Shown piece by piece: positions 63,066-64,000 of a stretch of DNA of 64,000 bases. Both the position numbers and the translations under genes were made by a program. Numbering within the stretch: position 1 is the stretch's first letter; each line of letters begins with the position of its first letter. Below the pieces are notes generated by a model. That model worked only from the letters and a program-made list of their open reading frames with translations, was not told the DNA's origin and ran no database searches. The stretch comes from Paenibacillus hamazuiensis (GTDB lineage Bacteria > Bacillota > Bacilli > Paenibacillales > NBRC-103111). The stretch is taken from positions 5,084,001 through 5,148,000 of the forward strand of contig NZ_JALRMO010000001.1 of NCBI RefSeq assembly GCF_023276405.1, read 5' to 3'.

Positions 63066-64000
63066 CTAGTTCAAAATTTTCAGGGCGCCGAGAATGATGC
63101 CTGAAGCAATTAATCCATACATTAAGACAGTCGTTTTCATGCGCCTGCGAATAAGCCAAAACACGATCATCACGACGGCCAGCGGCAGCAGCTTCGGCAT
63201 AATGCCGTCGAGCATCGCCTGCAGCGAAATCGGGTTTTTGTCCATTTGGTAAGAAATCGGCGTCGATATTTTCAGCCAGGTTGCCGTAAGCGCCCCTACG
63301 GTCATTAGACCTGCAAGCGTTGCGGCTTCCATCATTCTCTTGATTTCTCCGGATGCCATCACGGCCAGAAACCGCTCGCGCAGGGCAAATCCTTTATTCA
63401 AGGTGTACCACCGGACTGCAACATGGACGATGTTGGTCCCCAGAAAAAACAGGACCGGCGCAAACAAGTTCCCCTGCAGGGCGAGCGCCGCCGCCGCCCC
63501 GCCCAGTACCGGCTTGAGAGTTCCGTTGAACAGCGAGTCGCCGATCCCCGCAATCGGTCCCATGAGCCCCGATTTCAGTCCTTGAATCGACTGCTCGTCA
63601 ATGTCCTCGCCCGCGGCCTTACGCGCTTCCAAATCAAGCGTCAACGCCATCACCGGTCCCGGAAGCCATGCGTGTGAATTATACAGGACAAGATGTCTTT
63701 TCATTGCGGCTGTAAATTCCTCCGGCCTGCCTTTATACAGCTTCCTCAGCATCGGGAGTACCGCCCAGATAAAACCGTACGCCTGCATCCGGTCGAAGCT
63801 GAACGCCGATTGAATGGCGAAGGAACGGAAAAAAAGGCGTCGGATGTCCTGTCTGGTAAAGACCCCCTCGGTTGGCGCCGCGGCTGTGGCGGCCTCGGCA
63901 TCGGAAACCTCATGCGCTTCCATCTCGTTTCTGCGCGACTGCATGATCAAAGCGATGCAAAATCCGAGGACGGCGACGCCGAGAATGCCCATTTTGACAT
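63066..64000 (-). CDS. PTS mannose-class IIC-IID fusion (5' end outside window)
   Basis: Frame open to the window edge. From ~45 residues in, the IID domain is complete: FTRQDIRRLFFRSFAIQSAFSFDRMQAYGF, KRHLVLYNSHAW, KSGLMGPIAGIGDSLFNGTL. The residues before it (GILGVAVLGFCIALIMQSRR, then an Ala-rich linker EAATAAAPTEG) look like the last helix and tail of a IIC, comparable with IGVAVVALLVALI in the separate IIC gene. An internal ATG at 63992 could start IID with an extra helix, so the fusion is likely but unproven. Confidence 0.82.
   Translation of the reverse strand, partial: VKMGILGVAVLGFCIALIMQSRRNEMEAHEVSDAEAATAAAPTEGVFTRQDIRRLFFRSFAIQSAFSFDRMQAYGFIWAVLPMLRKLYKGRPEEFTAAMKRHLVLYNSHAWLPGPVMALTLDLEARKAAGEDIDEQSIQGLKSGLMGPIAGIGDSLFNGTLKPVLGGAAAALALQGNLFAPVLFFLGTNIVHVAVRWYTLNKGFALRERFLAVMASGEIKRMMEAATLAGLMTVGALTATWLKISTPISYQMDKNPISLQAMLDGIMPKLLPLAVVMIVFWLIRRRMKTTVLMYGLIASGIILGALKILN

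Overview
The window reads as a chromosomal segment of a high-GC, low-repeat Firmicute of the Paenibacillaceae type. This rests on strong AGGAGG-like ribosome sites with many GTG/TTG starts, a Met T-box, S-layer-homology anchoring, YesM/YesN two-component systems beside CUT1 sugar ABC transporters, an frl-type locus and a sigma-54/mannose-class PTS cluster. The species assignment is inference. I see no rRNA, tRNA, prophage, insertion sequence or CRISPR array.

Left end (1-6.5 kb): the 5' part of a zinc-knuckle methionyl-tRNA synthetase behind a complete T-box leader, an S-layer-anchored YcdB-like exported protein, a MazE/MazF-type toxin-antitoxin pair with a palindromic operator, and a lipoprotein built from two copies of an unrecognised domain.

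6.5-19.1 kb is the most interesting region: an Amadori-compound (fructosamine) locus on the minus strand. It holds an FrlB deglycase, two different FrlD-like kinases, an FrlR-like GntR regulator, an exported type II asparaginase, a polar amino-acid ABC transporter, an MFS carrier, aspartase, a YjbQ protein and an amidohydrolase. Together these spell a plausible fructose-asparagine route: asparaginase outside the membrane makes fructose-aspartate; import; phosphorylation; deglycation to glucose-6-phosphate and aspartate; then aspartase to fumarate and ammonia. Three promoters in the locus share a TTGACT -35 box and TGTTATA-type operators over or just after the -10 box.

19.3-41.6 kb is mixed: an exported propeller protein, a low-GC DUF3189-type gene, a WYL regulator divergent from a peroxiredoxin-like gene, a quinone-oxidoreductase-like gene divergent from a MarR operon, then a sugar-uptake cluster (two paralogous solute-binding proteins, two permeases, YesM/YesN-like two-component system, esterase, serine hydrolase), a DMT exporter, a CE7-type esterase, exonuclease III and a solute-binding protein lacking its export signal. 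Two intergenic elements (about 23.53-23.73 and 40.00-40.19 kb) each contain four copies of a ~24-bp unit, two direct and two inverted, with nearly the same spacing but different unit sequences.

41.6-52 kb: alanine catabolism (ald, an AdeR-like regulator, alr) with a shared TTGTGAA-type palindrome, then an argininosuccinate-lyase-like enzyme divergent from an RpiR regulator and a spermidine/putrescine-type ABC transporter.

52-64 kb is a long minus-strand cluster combining a nearly complete PTS (Enzyme I, HPr, separate IIC and IID, and a second IIC-IID fusion cut by the window edge), NanE, a HAD phosphatase, a SIS sugar-phosphate protein, a lipoprotein-dependent sugar ABC importer and its own sigma-54 gene.
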